A program made the translations under genes and the position numbers. From positions 15,827,077-15,891,076 of the forward strand of contig CM043946.1 in NCBI GenBank assembly GCA_014529385.2: a stretch of 64,000 nt of DNA. The letters are read 5' to 3'. The stretch comes from Adiantum capillus-veneris. Taxonomy: Eukaryota; Streptophyta; Polypodiopsida; Polypodiales; Pteridaceae. Numbering within the stretch: position 1 is the stretch's first letter; each line of letters starts with the position of its first letter. Below, in pieces: positions 22,060 through 33,307 of this stretch. Under the pieces are notes generated by a model that did not search any database, had not been told where the DNA came from, and worked only from the letters and a program-made list of their open reading frames with translations.

Positions 22060-23990
22060 ATGGATTTGAAAGACACCGTAGTGCTTTTGTGTTGCTCTTG
22101 TTGCAATGCTGATTGACTGATGGATAAGTCTCATGTTGCAAAAAACATAGACCAAATCAGCAATCTGTTAAGGTCAAATGTTGACCAATTTCTCTAATAG
22201 CTTTCACTTGATGCTGCAATAGAAAGAACCTTGACTGCAATGTGTTGCATCTCCACTTTCTCCCCACCATACTCCTTCCACCATAGAGGTGCACGTGTGT
22301 GTGCAATGGCATATATATGCCATGGATCCTGGAACATGCTATCTTTATTAGCATAATCAACCAACTGATGAAAAGCAATTTTCCTATCTTCCTGTCCCAA
22401 TACTTGAGAGCACACTGTTTTGAAGTGGGTCATGACTTCTTTATTGGCCGATTTTTTATGCATTTGGAATTTGGGATGAAATACAAATGCAGCACAACGC
22501 AACGATGTATGCAATTGCACCCATCACTTGTTGGCAACTGTGATTATGGCAGCTTTGTCCTTTGTACCAAAGCCAACATGCTCTCTTACTTTGCATAATG
22601 CCTTTGACATTTACCAATAAACTTGACCAAAGACGAAAGAGTCTTTGTCAAGTATTCGCAAAAGATCTACAAATGGTTTGGCCAATGTGAAAATTCTCTC
22701 TACATTGCGCCAAAAAATTGGCGAGTTCACAAGTTGTGTACATCTTGTAGTTGTCTCTTGGTAGCTAGGATACTTGCTGAGCCAAGCATCCCATCTTCTA
22801 TCAGCTACCATTTCAATCAAAGCAGGCTTTAATTCTTGCAAGGTGGCAAGAACATAGTATGCAGTTGCAAACCTTGTCGCACAAAATAACCGTAAAGTTT
22901 TATTGGGTGATTTTGTTTGAAAAAGAGCATTCAAAAATTGATGCTCTCCAATAAATTTCACATCATGATTTGCATCCAGTAGCATATGTTTTATGACGGC
23001 CATTTTACCAATGTATTTTAATAGAAAATTAAGAGTATGTCCTACACATGGTACCCAAGTAATCTCTGGGTACTTAACTTGGATAGCCCTCCATGCATCC
23101 TTGTAATTGGATGCATTATCTATGACAATTGCAATCACATTCTTTGGCCCACCTACCTTTGTTATGGAACACTCGTATATCCTTGCTAGATAATCAATGG
23201 TCTTCTCTTTCAAAGAGGTATCAATGGCTTCTACAAACATGGACCCTCTAGGGTTGATAAGTGTCACGTTGATGAGCAGCTTCTTCTGATAGGTAGTTGG
23301 TCCATCCATCCAACGCTATGGTGCAACCATATGCAGGAAAAAGTCTACCACAGTGCGCTTGAGGATGGCTTCAATATTGTCTTTCATTTTATCTAGATAC
23401 TCTGTGTACATCTTATTATAATCAGGAAGCACAAACCCTTTTGTCCATGGATGTGCTTATTACAACATCTTGAAATATGGGGTTGCACACAGCAATGAAT
23501 GGTATACCGCATGACAAAAAATCTTGCATCCATCTCAAGTGCAAATCAAGAAACCACTGCTTATCTAACACTTCATACACAGTGTTTGTCCATTGGATGA
23601 TGCTTTACTAACTTTAGTTGAGCTAGGATCTGCTGTTGCTGACGTTGAAGCATGTCCATGAAGAGGAGTTGATTGGGGAGTGTGATCATTTGCTTCCGTA
23701 GGCACATGCTCTGTCCTCTCATTGACAACACACATTTCAACATCCATTGCAACTTGTTTGGAAGTAGCACTTTGCTTTTTAGCTGCAAGAATTTGCTCTG
23801 CTATGCGAGCGTACTTTGGCAATCTAGCATGAATATCTCTTGGTGGAGCCGTACACTCCGACACATTACCAAAGACTTTAAATGAATGCTCTTTGATTCT
23901 GGTCGCATCACGACTAAACTCGTGGCCGCAGGTCTTGCATTTCAATCGAGATGTATTCTGGCACGCAGCTCGTGGACGTAACTCCACTCA
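22060..23990 (-). pseudogene. hAT-superfamily transposase, decayed
   Basis: Minus strand. The N-terminus at 23987 carries a BED-type zinc finger (CKTCGHEFSRDATRIKEH). The middle (about 23560-22611) matches the DUF659/hAT core: QWFLDLHLRWMQDFL, GIPF.A..NPIFQ, first catalytic Asp in ALDGWTN (about 23315, frameshifted), second in VIDNASNYKDAW (about 23120) and WVPCVGHTLNFLL. The C-terminus (about 22520-22190) has the dimerisation region: AAFVFHPKFQ, APLWWKEYGGEKVEMQHIA and VKVLSIAASS. At least three frameshifts and one stop separate the blocks. It is transcriptionally convergent with the kinase-like gene, ending about 400 bp from it. Copia F sits upstream of it. Confidence 0.85.
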
Positions 23991-24199
23991 TGTCCTTTCA
24001 CCATGCTGACATATGAATTTAATCTGCTAGAAACAACAAATCCAGCTGTCAATTTTGAGGTAAAAAACAATTCAAAACAACAAACTACACAAGCAATGCA
24101 CTATTGATCAATATAGTGATCAAAATCTATCCACATTATCAACTAGAATCACACTACATTATCAATTAACAATAATCAATGATAGTTTTATCGTTCTTC

Positions 24200-24600
24200 A
24201 TGTATAAACTCATGGCAATCAAAATATCTTTTCAAATGCAAAATAACTTCATCACTTCAAACAAAACATTTCAATCACAATGCTCACATTGCACTACATC
24301 GATCGATCTAAAGTGCAAGCTTTGGGCTTTCACATGTTACGATAAACAATAATCTTACTCACTTATTTAAAACAATACAAATAAATCTCATCATCACATT
24401 GCACTATATCGATTTATCTAAAGTGCAAGCTTACGGATTTCACACATTACGACAATCAATAATATTATTCAAATCTTGCAATTGATTCTCATTGTAGCAT
24501 GAGGATTAATTCCAAACCTTGACGATTGTCATATCTATCTGAAGTGCAAACATGAAGTTCTCACATTCCATGGTAGATCTTTGAGAGCTTATCTATCTGC
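24200..24600. repeat. About 110-bp tandem repeats upstream of the hAT transposase
   Basis: The block cacattgcactacatcgat...ctaaagtgcaagct...ttacgata begins at 24285 and repeats at 24395. A weaker third copy (tctgaagtgcaaacatg) lies near 24538. Non-coding. I see nothing else between 24010 and 24909. Confidence 0.75.
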
Positions 24601-25177
24601 AGTTGTTGCACATCATACGATCACACAGTATGATAGACGTAGTAATCCAAATAAAGATAATTTAATATCAATGTATTTGGACATGAGATTCCTAAATTTT
24701 GATTCCAGTGAGAGCATAGTGTGATGGCTCTACACAAGACAAAAACATATCTACCTATATTCACTTTGAGATGAGAAATATATATGCACGTCAAAATCAA
24801 ACATACCTAAATAAAACTGAACTCTATTCTATTACATTTTGCAGATTGATTACCTCATGTGAGAGTAGACTCTGCACCCAATGGTAACCTCTAAATAATA
24901 TCACTAATGCACATTGTTAACTATGGAGCCTGATTTACCCTTGTAATTTTTTGTGGTAAAAGCGCACATTTGTAAGGCCCCCATTATGAGGAGAAGCCAT
25001 CGTGCGTGAAGGAAAATCACTCACCGGAAGCCAAAATTTTCATGGACAAGAATCAGGGGCAACTTAAAAGGCCTCGGGGGTGGAGGCCCCCGATACTTTT
25101 TTCGCCGGAATATTATGGCCAGACAGCGGCCGGAAAGTGGTCGGAAAACAACCGGTCGGTTGGCCGATGGCCGGTAG

Positions 25178-25260
25178 TCAATGGCCGATGGCCGGTGGTC
25201 GGAAGTCAATGGCTGGTGGCCGGTGGTCAGAAGTCAATGGTTGGTGGCCGGTGGTCGAAT
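25178..25260 (+). repeat. 28-bp minisatellite in F LTR
   Basis: Three tandem units starting gtcaatgg(c/t)(c/t)g...tggccggtggtcggaa. The 3' LTR carries the same three units near 29982-30065 with different point changes. Confidence 0.85.
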
Positions 25261-25384
25261 TCAAAAGCGGACTTGTCTTCTCAAGGGCGGCCACACATGG
25301 GTGGATTGGAGGGTCCGATTTGGACTTATTCGCACAAGGGCGGCTACACATGGCTATCTCTCATAAGAGAGGGCAGCCCTTTTG

Positions 25385-25395
25385 GCCTATAAAAG
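25385..25395 (+). promoter_or_regulatory. Probable TATA box of F 5' LTR
   Basis: CCTATAAAAGG within the 5' LTR, with the same motif in the 3' LTR at about 30190. It sits roughly 320 bp before the LTR end, a normal U3/R position. Confidence 0.6.
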
Positions 25396-25594
25396 GAGGC
25401 CATTTCTACACACATTTCATAGTGTGAAGTTGATGCAACAAGGTGAGTGTGAGGTGGTGAGAGTGAAGCAAGGCGGGAGCTCCATTAAGGGTATAATCCC
25501 TTTGTAAACTACTTCTTGTTTTGAAGTACTAAAGCCATTGAGTGGCTGCTTTCTCGTGGACGTAGCCCACATTGGGTGAACCACGTATATCGTG

Positions 25595-25629
<35 letters not shown>

Positions 25630-25786
25630 CTATAATCTCGTGTATATAAATCTGTCTCTCTCCATTAAGTAATCTACTCAATTATCTATTTAGCTACGTC
25701 TTATTTCCTAACAACTGGTATCAGAGCAAGGTTTGCTCGTAGCTAAATTATCTCAAGGAAAGGATTCCTTGAATTGAGTGGGAGTT

Positions 25787-26476
25787 ATGGCGGAGGAAGG
25801 GAAGCTCAAGATTGAGAAGTTCAACGGCAAAAACTACCAACATTGGAAGATGCAGATTGAAGACTATCTCTACCAGAAGGACCTCTATTTGCCACTAGGC
25901 GGTCTTGCGAAGAAGCCCGCAACAATGGCAGATGAAGCATGGATTGTCCTTGATCAAAAGGCACTGGGAACAATCCGGTTAAGCTTGGCGTCAACGGTGG
26001 CCTTCAATGTTTCGGAGATGAAGACCACGGAGGACTTGATGAAGTCACTTGACGACTTCTACGAGAAACCATCGGCATCCAATAAGGTATTTCTTATGAA
26101 GCGCATGTTCAATCTAAAGATGGCAGAGAATGGTTCAGTTGTAGAACACCTAAATGACTTTAACACAAACACAATTCAACTTCGATCAGTGAAAATCAAT
26201 TTCGATGACGAAGTGCGAGCTCTCCTAATACTATCATCTCTACCGGATAGTTGGGACAACCTTGTGATGGCTGTAAGTAATTCTATCTTTGGCACAAATA
26301 CTCTTAAGTTTGATGATGTTGTGGGTGTTCTCCTAAGCGAGGAAATGCGAAGGAGAAGCACGGGAGAATCATCAAGTGCTGCACTATCAGTGGAAACAAG
26401 AGGAAGGTTTAAAGAGAGGTTCAAAAACCAAAAGGGTCGTGATCGCTCAAGGCGGAGCAAGTCACGCACAAAGTAG
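25787..26476 (+). CDS. gag: Copia F Gag
   Basis: Starts MAEEGKLKIEKFNGKNY at 25787, chosen because this N-terminus is standard for copia Gag (FNGKNYQHWKMQIEDYL). An upstream in-frame start at 25778 is less likely. Central motifs LKMAENGSVVEHLNDF and LPDSWDNL fit the UBN2 gag family. The frame ends at 26476 in a basic stretch. The zinc knuckle follows in the next frame (26485-26528: RWNCGKKGHVKKDCW), and its first Cys is replaced by Arg (CGT). Gag and pol are therefore separated by a frameshift, which may be either decay or a programmed shift. Confidence 0.9.
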   Translation: MAEEGKLKIEKFNGKNYQHWKMQIEDYLYQKDLYLPLGGLAKKPATMADEAWIVLDQKALGTIRLSLASTVAFNVSEMKTTEDLMKSLDDFYEKPSASNKVFLMKRMFNLKMAENGSVVEHLNDFNTNTIQLRSVKINFDDEVRALLILSSLPDSWDNLVMAVSNSIFGTNTLKFDDVVGVLLSEEMRRRSTGESSSAALSVETRGRFKERFKNQKGRDRSRRSKSRTK

Positions 26477-26484
26477 TTCTTGAA

Positions 26485-29400
26485 CGTTGGAACTGCGGCA
26501 AGAAGGGCCACGTCAAGAAGGATTGCTGGTCCAAGAAGAAGAAGGAGACAGAGTCTCAAGACAACAAGTCAACATCGGAGGCCAATGTGGCAGGTAAAGT
26601 AGAGCAAGATGCTCTAATTCTCTCATTAGACAATGTGTCTAATTCCTGGATAGTAGATTCCAGGGCTTCATTCCATGCGACACCACACAAGCAACATTTC
26701 CAAGACTACACCAAAGGTAATTTTGGGTATGTATACTTGGGAGATGATGAAGCTTGTGAGATTGTCGGCAAAGGTACAGTTTCTGTCAAAACTGCTAACG
26801 GAAATGAATGGAAGCTTAAAGATGTTAGGCATGTTCCTTCTCTTCGCAAAAATTTGATCTCTACAGGACAATTGGACGATGAAGGTCACAACATTGCATT
26901 CGGAAACAAACGGTGGAAGATCTCAAAGGGATCTTTGGTGGTTGCCAAGGGTGAAAAAGTCGGTACACTTTACTTGTGTACTGTTAGCACGCAACCTTCA
27001 GCTTGTGCAGCAACTACAGAAGTTAACAGTGCGGTGTGGCACTACCGACTTGGGCATATGAGTGCCAAAGGAATGCAAATCCTTCAAACAAAGAAGCTTC
27101 TACCAGGTTTGAAAGAAGTGGACTTAGAGTTCTGTGAAGATTGTGTTTATGGTAAACAAAAGAGGGTAAAATTTCAAAAATCAGGAAATGAAAGAAAAAA
27201 TAAAAAACTTGAGTTGGTGCATTCTGATGTTTGGGGTCCTGCAAGTACACCATCACTTGGTGGCTCATTGTACTATGTAACATTCATAGACGATGCGACT
27301 AGAAAAACATGGGTTTATTTCATGAAGAATAAATCCGATGTATTTTCCATATTTCAAAGGTGGAAAGCCTTTGTGGAGAATGAAACAAGTACCAAGGTTA
27401 AATGTCTCAGATCTGACAATGGAGGCGAATATTGCAGCCAAGCTTTTGAAAGCTTTTGTGCTAGCAATGGCATTCGGAGGCAAAGGACAACCCCAAGGAC
27501 ACCTCAACAAAATGGGATTTCGGAAAGGATGAACAGGACAATCATGGAAGGAGCACGAAGCATGCGGCTACATGCAGGCCTACCGCTTGAGCTTTGGGCG
27601 GAAGCTGTAAGTACGTCTGTGTACTTAATCAATCGGTCACCCTCAACGGCATTGGATGGGGGAGTTCCAGAAGAGGCATGGACAGGTAAACCGGTGAATT
27701 ATGCATTTCTCAAAGTGTTTGGGTGTGAGGCTTTCCTGCACATAGATAGAAGCCTAAGATCAAAGTTAGATGCAAAGTCCAAAAAGTGTTTCTTCATTGG
27801 CTATGGAGAAGGAGACTTTGGGTATCGCCTATGGAATCCTGAAGATGGTAAAATCTTAAGGAGTAGGGATGTAATTTTTAACGAACAAAATATGTACAAA
27901 GATTACTTGGAAAGAAAACAAACAAAAGAAACAGGTGATGAGTACATGGAGCTTGAGGACGGTGAAGACTCAAGGACTGCAAACGGTGACAATGTGCAAC
28001 AACGTCAACCAAATGAGGAGCCTCAACCTATTCCCCGAAGATCTACAAGAGCAAGTAGACCTCCAGAAAGGTTTGTTCCTTCCTTCAACCATCTCTTGAT
28101 CTCAGATTCTGGAGAGCCGGAATCATATGAAGAAGCTATGCAACATGAATCCAAAGAAGAATGGACAAAGAGCATGCAAGTGGAGATGGACTCACTACAT
28201 CGCAACCAAACATGGGAGTTGGTTGAGTTGCCTAAAGGTAAGCGGGCACTTCAAAACAAATGGGTGTACAAGCTAAAGGAAGAAGAAGGTGGGAAGAAAA
28301 GGTACAAGTCTAGGCTTGTGGTAAAAGTTTTTTCTCAAAAGAAAGGTATTGACTTCAATGAAATATTTTCTTCTGTTGTAAAAATGAACTCAATTAGGCT
28401 TGTCTTAAGCCTTGTGGCTGCTCATGATCTAAATCTCGAGAAAATGGATGTAAATACGGCATTCCCTCACGGTGACTTAGAGGAGGAAATCTACATGCTT
28501 CAACCAAAGGGGTATGAAGTAAAAGGTAAGGAGAAAATGGTTTGCAGATTAAAGAAGAGCTTGTATGGTTTAAAGCAAGCATAAAGACAATGGTACTTGA
28601 AGTTTGATCGATGGATGTTGGATCATGGATTCACAAGATGCAACTCGGATCACTGCGTCTACACGGAGAATTTGGGAGATGGGAAATTCATCATCCTAAT
28701 GTTGTATGTTGATGACATGTTGATTGCAAGTGCTAACATGCAGGACATCAAAGACCTAAAAGAGGAGCTGTCCAAATCTTTTTCAATGAAAGATTTAGGT
28801 GGTGCAAAGAGGATACTTGGTATGAAAATATCAAGGGACAGGACGAAGAAGACAATAAAGCTATCTCAAGAAGATTACATCAAGAAGGTACTAGAAAGGT
28901 TTGCAATGCAAAATGCAAAACCACTTTCTACACCTTTGGCTGGTCATTTTAAACTAACGAAGGATATGTGTCCAAAGACACAAGAGGAGATAGCCTATAT
29001 GTCTAAAGTTCCATATGCTGCAGCGGTAGGTTCTCTAATGTATGCTATGGTCTGGACAAGGCCAGACATTGCACATGCAGTGGGAGTTGTGAGTAGGTTC
29101 ATGGACAACCCAGGTAAAGAGCATTGGCAAGCTGTGAAGTGGATACTTAGGTATCTAAAAGGGACAACAACAAATGCTTTGTATTTTGGAGGAACTGATA
29201 TTTTTCTAGAAGGGTATGCTGATGCAGATATGGCAGGTGACAAAGATACTCGAAGGAGCACTACTGGCTATGTGTTCACGGTTGGAGGCACAGCAGTAAG
29301 CTGGGCTTCAAAGCTGCAGAAAGTGGTTTCACTTTCTACCACGGAAGCAGAGTATGTAGCAATGACGGAGGCAAGCAAAGAAATTCTGTGGCTTCACAGA

Positions 29401-29667
29401 TTCTTAGAAGAGCTTGGATTCAAACAAGACAATTGTGTCTTGTACAGTGATAGCCAAAGCGCTATCCATCTTTCGAAGAACTCAGCCTTTCATTCAAGGA
29501 CAAAGCACATTGAGGTGAGATATCACTTCATACGCACTCTTTTGGAAGAGGGACAACTAAAGCTAGGAAAGGTGCATACAAGTGAAAATCCTGCAGACAT
29601 GTTTACAAAGGTGGTCAACAAGGAGAAGTTGAGCTTTTGCTCATCTTCAATCGGCATTCAAGGATAA
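26485..29667 (+). pseudogene. pol: Copia F Pol with one in-frame stop
   Basis: Protease WIVDSRASFHATP (about 26647; the usual DSGA Gly is Arg), integrase zinc region WHYRLGHMSAKG...CEDCVYGKQ, catalytic HSDVWGP, RSDNGGE and NGISERMNR, reverse transcriptase MDVNTAFPHGDL, then TAA at 28582-28584 in place of the Pro codon of LKQAPRQW, then YVDDMLIAS (about 28705) and RNase H TEAEYVAMTEA and DSQSAIHL. The frame is identical on both sides of the stop, so only that codon splits the polyprotein. The final residues run to 29667 before the polypurine tract. The copy is inactive but nearly complete. Confidence 0.92.
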
Positions 29668-29727
29668 GAAGCCAGAATGGAAAGCAGTCACAGGTTTGGT
29701 TTGGAGATCAGTCTCCAAGTGGGAGAT

Positions 29728-30399
29728 TGTTAAGTATGGAGCCTGATTTACCCTTGTAATTTTCTGTGGTAAAAGCGCACATTTGTAAGGCCCCCAATAT
29801 GAGGAGACGCCATCGTGCGTGAAGGAAAATCACTCACCGGAAACCAAAATTTTCACGGACAAGAATCAGGGGCAACTTAAAAGGCCCGCCCCCGAGACTT
29901 TTTTTTTCGCCGGAATATTATGGTCGGACAGCGGCCGGAAAGTGGTCGAAAAACAACCGGTCGGTTGGCCAGTGGCCGGTAGTCAATGGCCGATGGCCGG
30001 TGGTCGGAAGTCAATGGTCGGTGGCCGGTGGTCAGAAGTCAATGGCCGGTGGCCGGTGGTCGAATTCAAAAGCGGACTTGTCTTCTCAAGGGCGGCCACA
30101 CATGGGCGGATTGGAGAGTCCGATTTGGACTTATTCGCACAAGGGCGGCTACACATGGCTATCTCTCATAAGAGAGGGCAGCCCTTTTGGCCTATAAAAG
30201 GAGGCCATTTCTACACACATTTCATAGTGTGAAGTTGATGCAACAAGGTGAGTGTGAGGTGGTGAGAGTGAAGCAAGGCGGGAGCTCCATTAAGGGTATA
30301 ATCCCTTTGTAAACTACTTCTTGTTTTGAAGTACTAAAGCCATTGAGTGGCTGCTTTCTCGTGGACGTAGCCCACATTGGGTGAACAACGTATATCGTG

Positions 30400-30454
<55 letters not shown>

Positions 30455-30538
30455 CTATAATCTCGTGTATATAAATCTGTCTCTCTCCATTAAGTAATCT
30501 ACTCAATTATCTATTTAGCTACGTCTTATTTTCTAACA
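29728..30538 (+). repeat. 3' LTR of copia F
   Basis: 811 bp, TGTTAAGTATGGAGCC...TTTTCTAACA, preceded by AGTGGGAGAT polypurine tract. Its CT microsatellite (30403-30451) is about 20 bp longer than in the 5' LTR. Confidence 0.95.
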
Positions 30539-30543
30539 CACAT

Positions 30544-31100
30544 AGCAAGTTCTTCCTATAAAATAAACACTTTGTATGAGTGAGAGTTTGAGCTCTGCAC
30601 AACATACAAAGCTTACACAAATTGAACCTGAAAAAAAAGAATAAATCAAATTTTAATAAAAAATTAAATTGATTAAACAAAAGAATTTTAAAACTATTCT
30701 AAAATCCAATGATTTTTTAATCAGATTTTTTTTTCTCTGATTATGACATAGAATACCTTTCTTGATGGATACTAGTCTCAACAAGGAGTGTTGATGCTAT
30801 ATATAGTTTTTTTTCGATCAGTGTGTGCTTCGATAAAAAAAAAACTTTGAACAAAGTATTTTTTTATTGGAAAGATTTTTTATCGAAGTTTTTTCGATCG
30901 AAAAACGAGGAAAATATACGATTGTCTGTTTTTGTTGAAATGGTTTTTGCTGACGTGGCACCGTATAATATGCCCGTATAATATGAAGTCATGTATAATA
31001 CACCTGTATATGATGTATTATATGTATCCGATATAATGTATAATGCAACTTAGGAGAGACTGTTTGGATACAGTCTTGGGTATGCAAGTGGTTGTGCCGC
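30544..31100 (-). promoter_or_regulatory. Promoter-like or terminal region with GTATAA and TCGATCGA motifs
   Basis: AT-rich, non-coding. Read on the minus strand from 31050 it has TTGCATTATAC, repeated TATTATACGG motifs, TCGATCGA boxes and then CTATATATAG (about 30805). The same sequence of motif types occurs on the plus strand at 62515-62690 in front of G2. It could be the promoter or terminus of the hAT gene further left (copia F lies between). Function is inferred. Confidence 0.35.
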
Positions 31101-31379
31101 ATATTACTACACTTACACATCAATGGCACTATCCTTAGGAAAGCAAGATGCAAATGAACTCTTAGAGTATGGCAAACACATGATGTTAAGATACAAGGGC
31201 AATGTCCATAACATATATTTAAAATCTCAACAAGTTGAAACACAACGTGTGACTTGTACAGATTGTCTTAAGCATTGCAAATTGCAGATTTGTACATGTT
31301 TTGTGGTAAACACATCACCATTTGTCTAATTTTCTCATAATTTATTGAAATACATATTGTGTCAAACATTCAGTCTCCT

Positions 31380-32251
31380 GCTCCACCTATGGTTGACATA
31401 TTCCATTGTCTCTCTCCATTTTCTTTAATCTCTTGAGCACTGGAGTTGTTGAAAGCCTCACATCGTTTAATGTTTCTTTGTTGTAATTGCCTAATGGCAT
31501 GTGCTGTTATTGAAGACACCAATACTTTCTTTTGTTGTATGTGGTGAAGGATTCTGCAATAGGACCATTGGAAAGTCTTTCAGACTGTTTGCCTTGTCTC
31601 GAGAGCCACCATGCTAAGTATGTCTGAAGGAGGCATTCCTCGCCATCTAATGAGACTTTTCTAAGCCGTGGGTATTCCACATGCTTGGGTTTCCATATTT
31701 TTGGATGAATTATGATAAATGGTTGAAAATGATATGTTGTAAATGAAGAAAAGTTGGTTAGCACAGACAGTGACATAGTTACTTCTAATCACAAAAAATG
31801 TTTTGAGAGTACCGTGTAATGAGTAATCTATGTGCCTGTCCATGCTGTCTTGAATGATTTCTCCAGAAGCTATAGGTTCTCCTTAAACTTGTTGAGATCC
31901 TCTTGTGACCAATCATCTTTGTCACACATCAAAAAGAGCGCATCTATGGAACGCCATACCTCAACCTTGGTGTTGTGAGTAACTGGACCCTGGTCCTTCA
32001 CGGCCATATGCAGTTTTTTCCATTGTAGATACTCAACTTTGCTAACGTAGATGGAGTGATATACCCTTCCCTGCTTTGTTAGCTTCACATCTTTTATGCC
32101 TAGTGGTTTAGATAAAAATTTGCGAGCCTTGATAGCCCCAATGGATGGTTTGCAAGGCACATCCTTCTCTTTGCTTTATCTTTTCTCATCTCGTCATTGC
32201 CCCCATGGAGGCCTATATCTGGCAATACTAATTCAAGGGCCTCAATAGCCA
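31380..32251 (-). pseudogene. Unknown family U, copy 2 C-terminal part (U2b)
   Basis: Continuation of U2a (49049-50925) after removal of the nested copia stack. On the minus strand it reads IEALELVLPDIGLHGG just inside the insertion, shifts frame, then a clean block (32160-31870) with GAIKARKFLSKPLG, YLQWKKLHMAVKDQGPV, VEVWRSIDALFLMC and WSQEDLNKF. Further down come YPRLRKVSLDGEECLL, WWLSRQGKQSERLSNG and PLGNYNKETL in shifted frames. No family is recognised. It is consistent with the C-terminal half of a large transposon-type protein. Confidence 0.5.
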
Positions 32252-32256
32252 TCTGG

Positions 32257-32481
32257 TGTTACCATATACATGTGGTAGTGATTTGTGTGAACACACTAGG
32301 ACAGCCGGCACATTTTTTCCCTCTTTAGGAGGTTTTTTACCCCGAGCATTCTATATACGCCCATCACTCTAGGGCTATCTATCTTTCCATTGCATACTAA
32401 GTAACACACTCTATTGTGTGCCTTCAGCTTCCTTCATCTTCTCCAAGCTGTGTGCGTTTCTCTGCAACCCTAATTCCAACA
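32257..32481 (+). repeat. 5' LTR of copia E
   Basis: TGTTACCATATACATGTGG...CTAATTCCAACA, followed by a degenerate primer-binding site TTGGTATTAGAGTAGG. Confidence 0.93.
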
Positions 32482-32617
32482 ATTGGTATTAGAGTAGGTT
32501 GCGTCCTCCCGGGCTTAGTCGCCAGCTGCTCTAGCACACGCCTGCTCACTTTCTCCGATTTCAGTGAGCTTTGGCAAGTGTTGGTAGGTCGACAAAAATT
32601 TCGGGTAAGCTATATGG
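32482..32617 (+). other. Element E leader, 5' part, interrupted by B
   Basis: Leader sequence matching the leader of fragment H on the minus strand at 7250-7367. It stops at CTATATGG where element B begins, and resumes at 37553. Confidence 0.85.
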
Positions 32618-32809
32618 TGTTGGGGTATAAAGCCCAATGTGGTCACCCAGGTAAGTGGGCGGGCCGCCAAGTATGTACACATATTCTTTTGTAAAAACCT
32701 AATAAGAACTCACTATGCTCTACACATTACAGTAGAGCGAGTTCACCATATCGTCGTGCTCTTCTTCTCGCACTCTCTCTCGCGTCGCACTTCCGCTCGT
32801 ACTCCTTCA
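32618..32809 (+). repeat. 5' LTR of copia B
   Basis: TGTTGGGGTATAAAGCCC...CGTACTCCTTCA, followed by CTGGTATCAGAGC at 32811. The start resembles the element A LTR (TGTTGGGATTAAAGCCC). Confidence 0.95.
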
Positions 32810-32945
32810 ACTGGTATCAGAGCTCAGATCGAGGCTCGGGGCAGCACTGCAGGAGGCTAGAGTCACCAACTCAGATTAGAGTGAAATTCGACAAGCGAAG
32901 ACACAGCCCCAAATCTCGTGGGTAAGACCGAAGGGCTTGGTGTTG

Positions 32946-32962
32946 TCAGAATTTCATTCTGA
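32946..32962 (+). promoter_or_regulatory. Conserved leader hairpin in B
   Basis: TCAGAA-TTTCA-TTCTGA, a 6-bp stem with a 5-base loop in the untranslated leader. The same hairpin occurs in the leaders of A (4587-4605, minus) and D (41771-41789). Confidence 0.6.
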
Positions 32963-33307
32963 GGTCATCTCGGCCACCATTCGGCTTCGACAAAGGTCTG
33001 GGCAGGCCATTTTCGACTGCGTGGTCTCGACGGGTGCAGATCCGACTCTGCAAATTTGGGGTTTTCGGCCTACAACTGCAGGTGCTGAGGATATCGACAC
33101 TCCCAGAGTGTTGATTTGTGGCTGTCTACACATCAAAGGATGGCTCACAGTTCTTGGAAGCGTGTCACATACGACACGGGCGCATCTACACACAGACTGT
33201 AGGCGACATCCACTAGTTCATCAGGTTGATATTGGTTCAGAGGTCAGCTTACAGGGGAAACTCTGCCGAATTTTTCCTAGAAAAGTAAACTACTGTGAAG
33301 CGTAGCT

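Larger units (their letters stand above)
24915..25713 (+). repeat. 5' LTR of copia F
   Basis: 799 bp, TGTTAACTATGGAGCC...TTTCCTAACA, followed by CTGGTATCAGAGC. Contains a GC-rich 28-bp minisatellite (25178-25260), a probable TATA box in GGCCTATAAAAGGAGG near 25385 and a CT run at 25599-25626. It differs from the 3' LTR by scattered substitutions, a short indel near 25075 and microsatellite length. Confidence 0.95.
24915..30538 (+). mobile_element. Copia element F, full length, TSD CACAT
   Basis: Bounded by LTRs of 799 and 811 bp and the perfect duplication CACAT (24910-24914 and 30539-30543). The internal order is primer-binding site, gag, protease, integrase, reverse transcriptase, RNase H, polypurine tract. 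Few breaks: one frameshift at the gag end, one stop in reverse transcriptase, and damaging substitutions in the zinc knuckle and protease. Confidence 0.95.

Noticed and set aside
22611-23309. Host transcription factor with DUF659
   Set aside because: BED finger, DNASN motif and the hAT C-terminal dimerisation motif together indicate a transposase, and the gene is broken by frameshifts.
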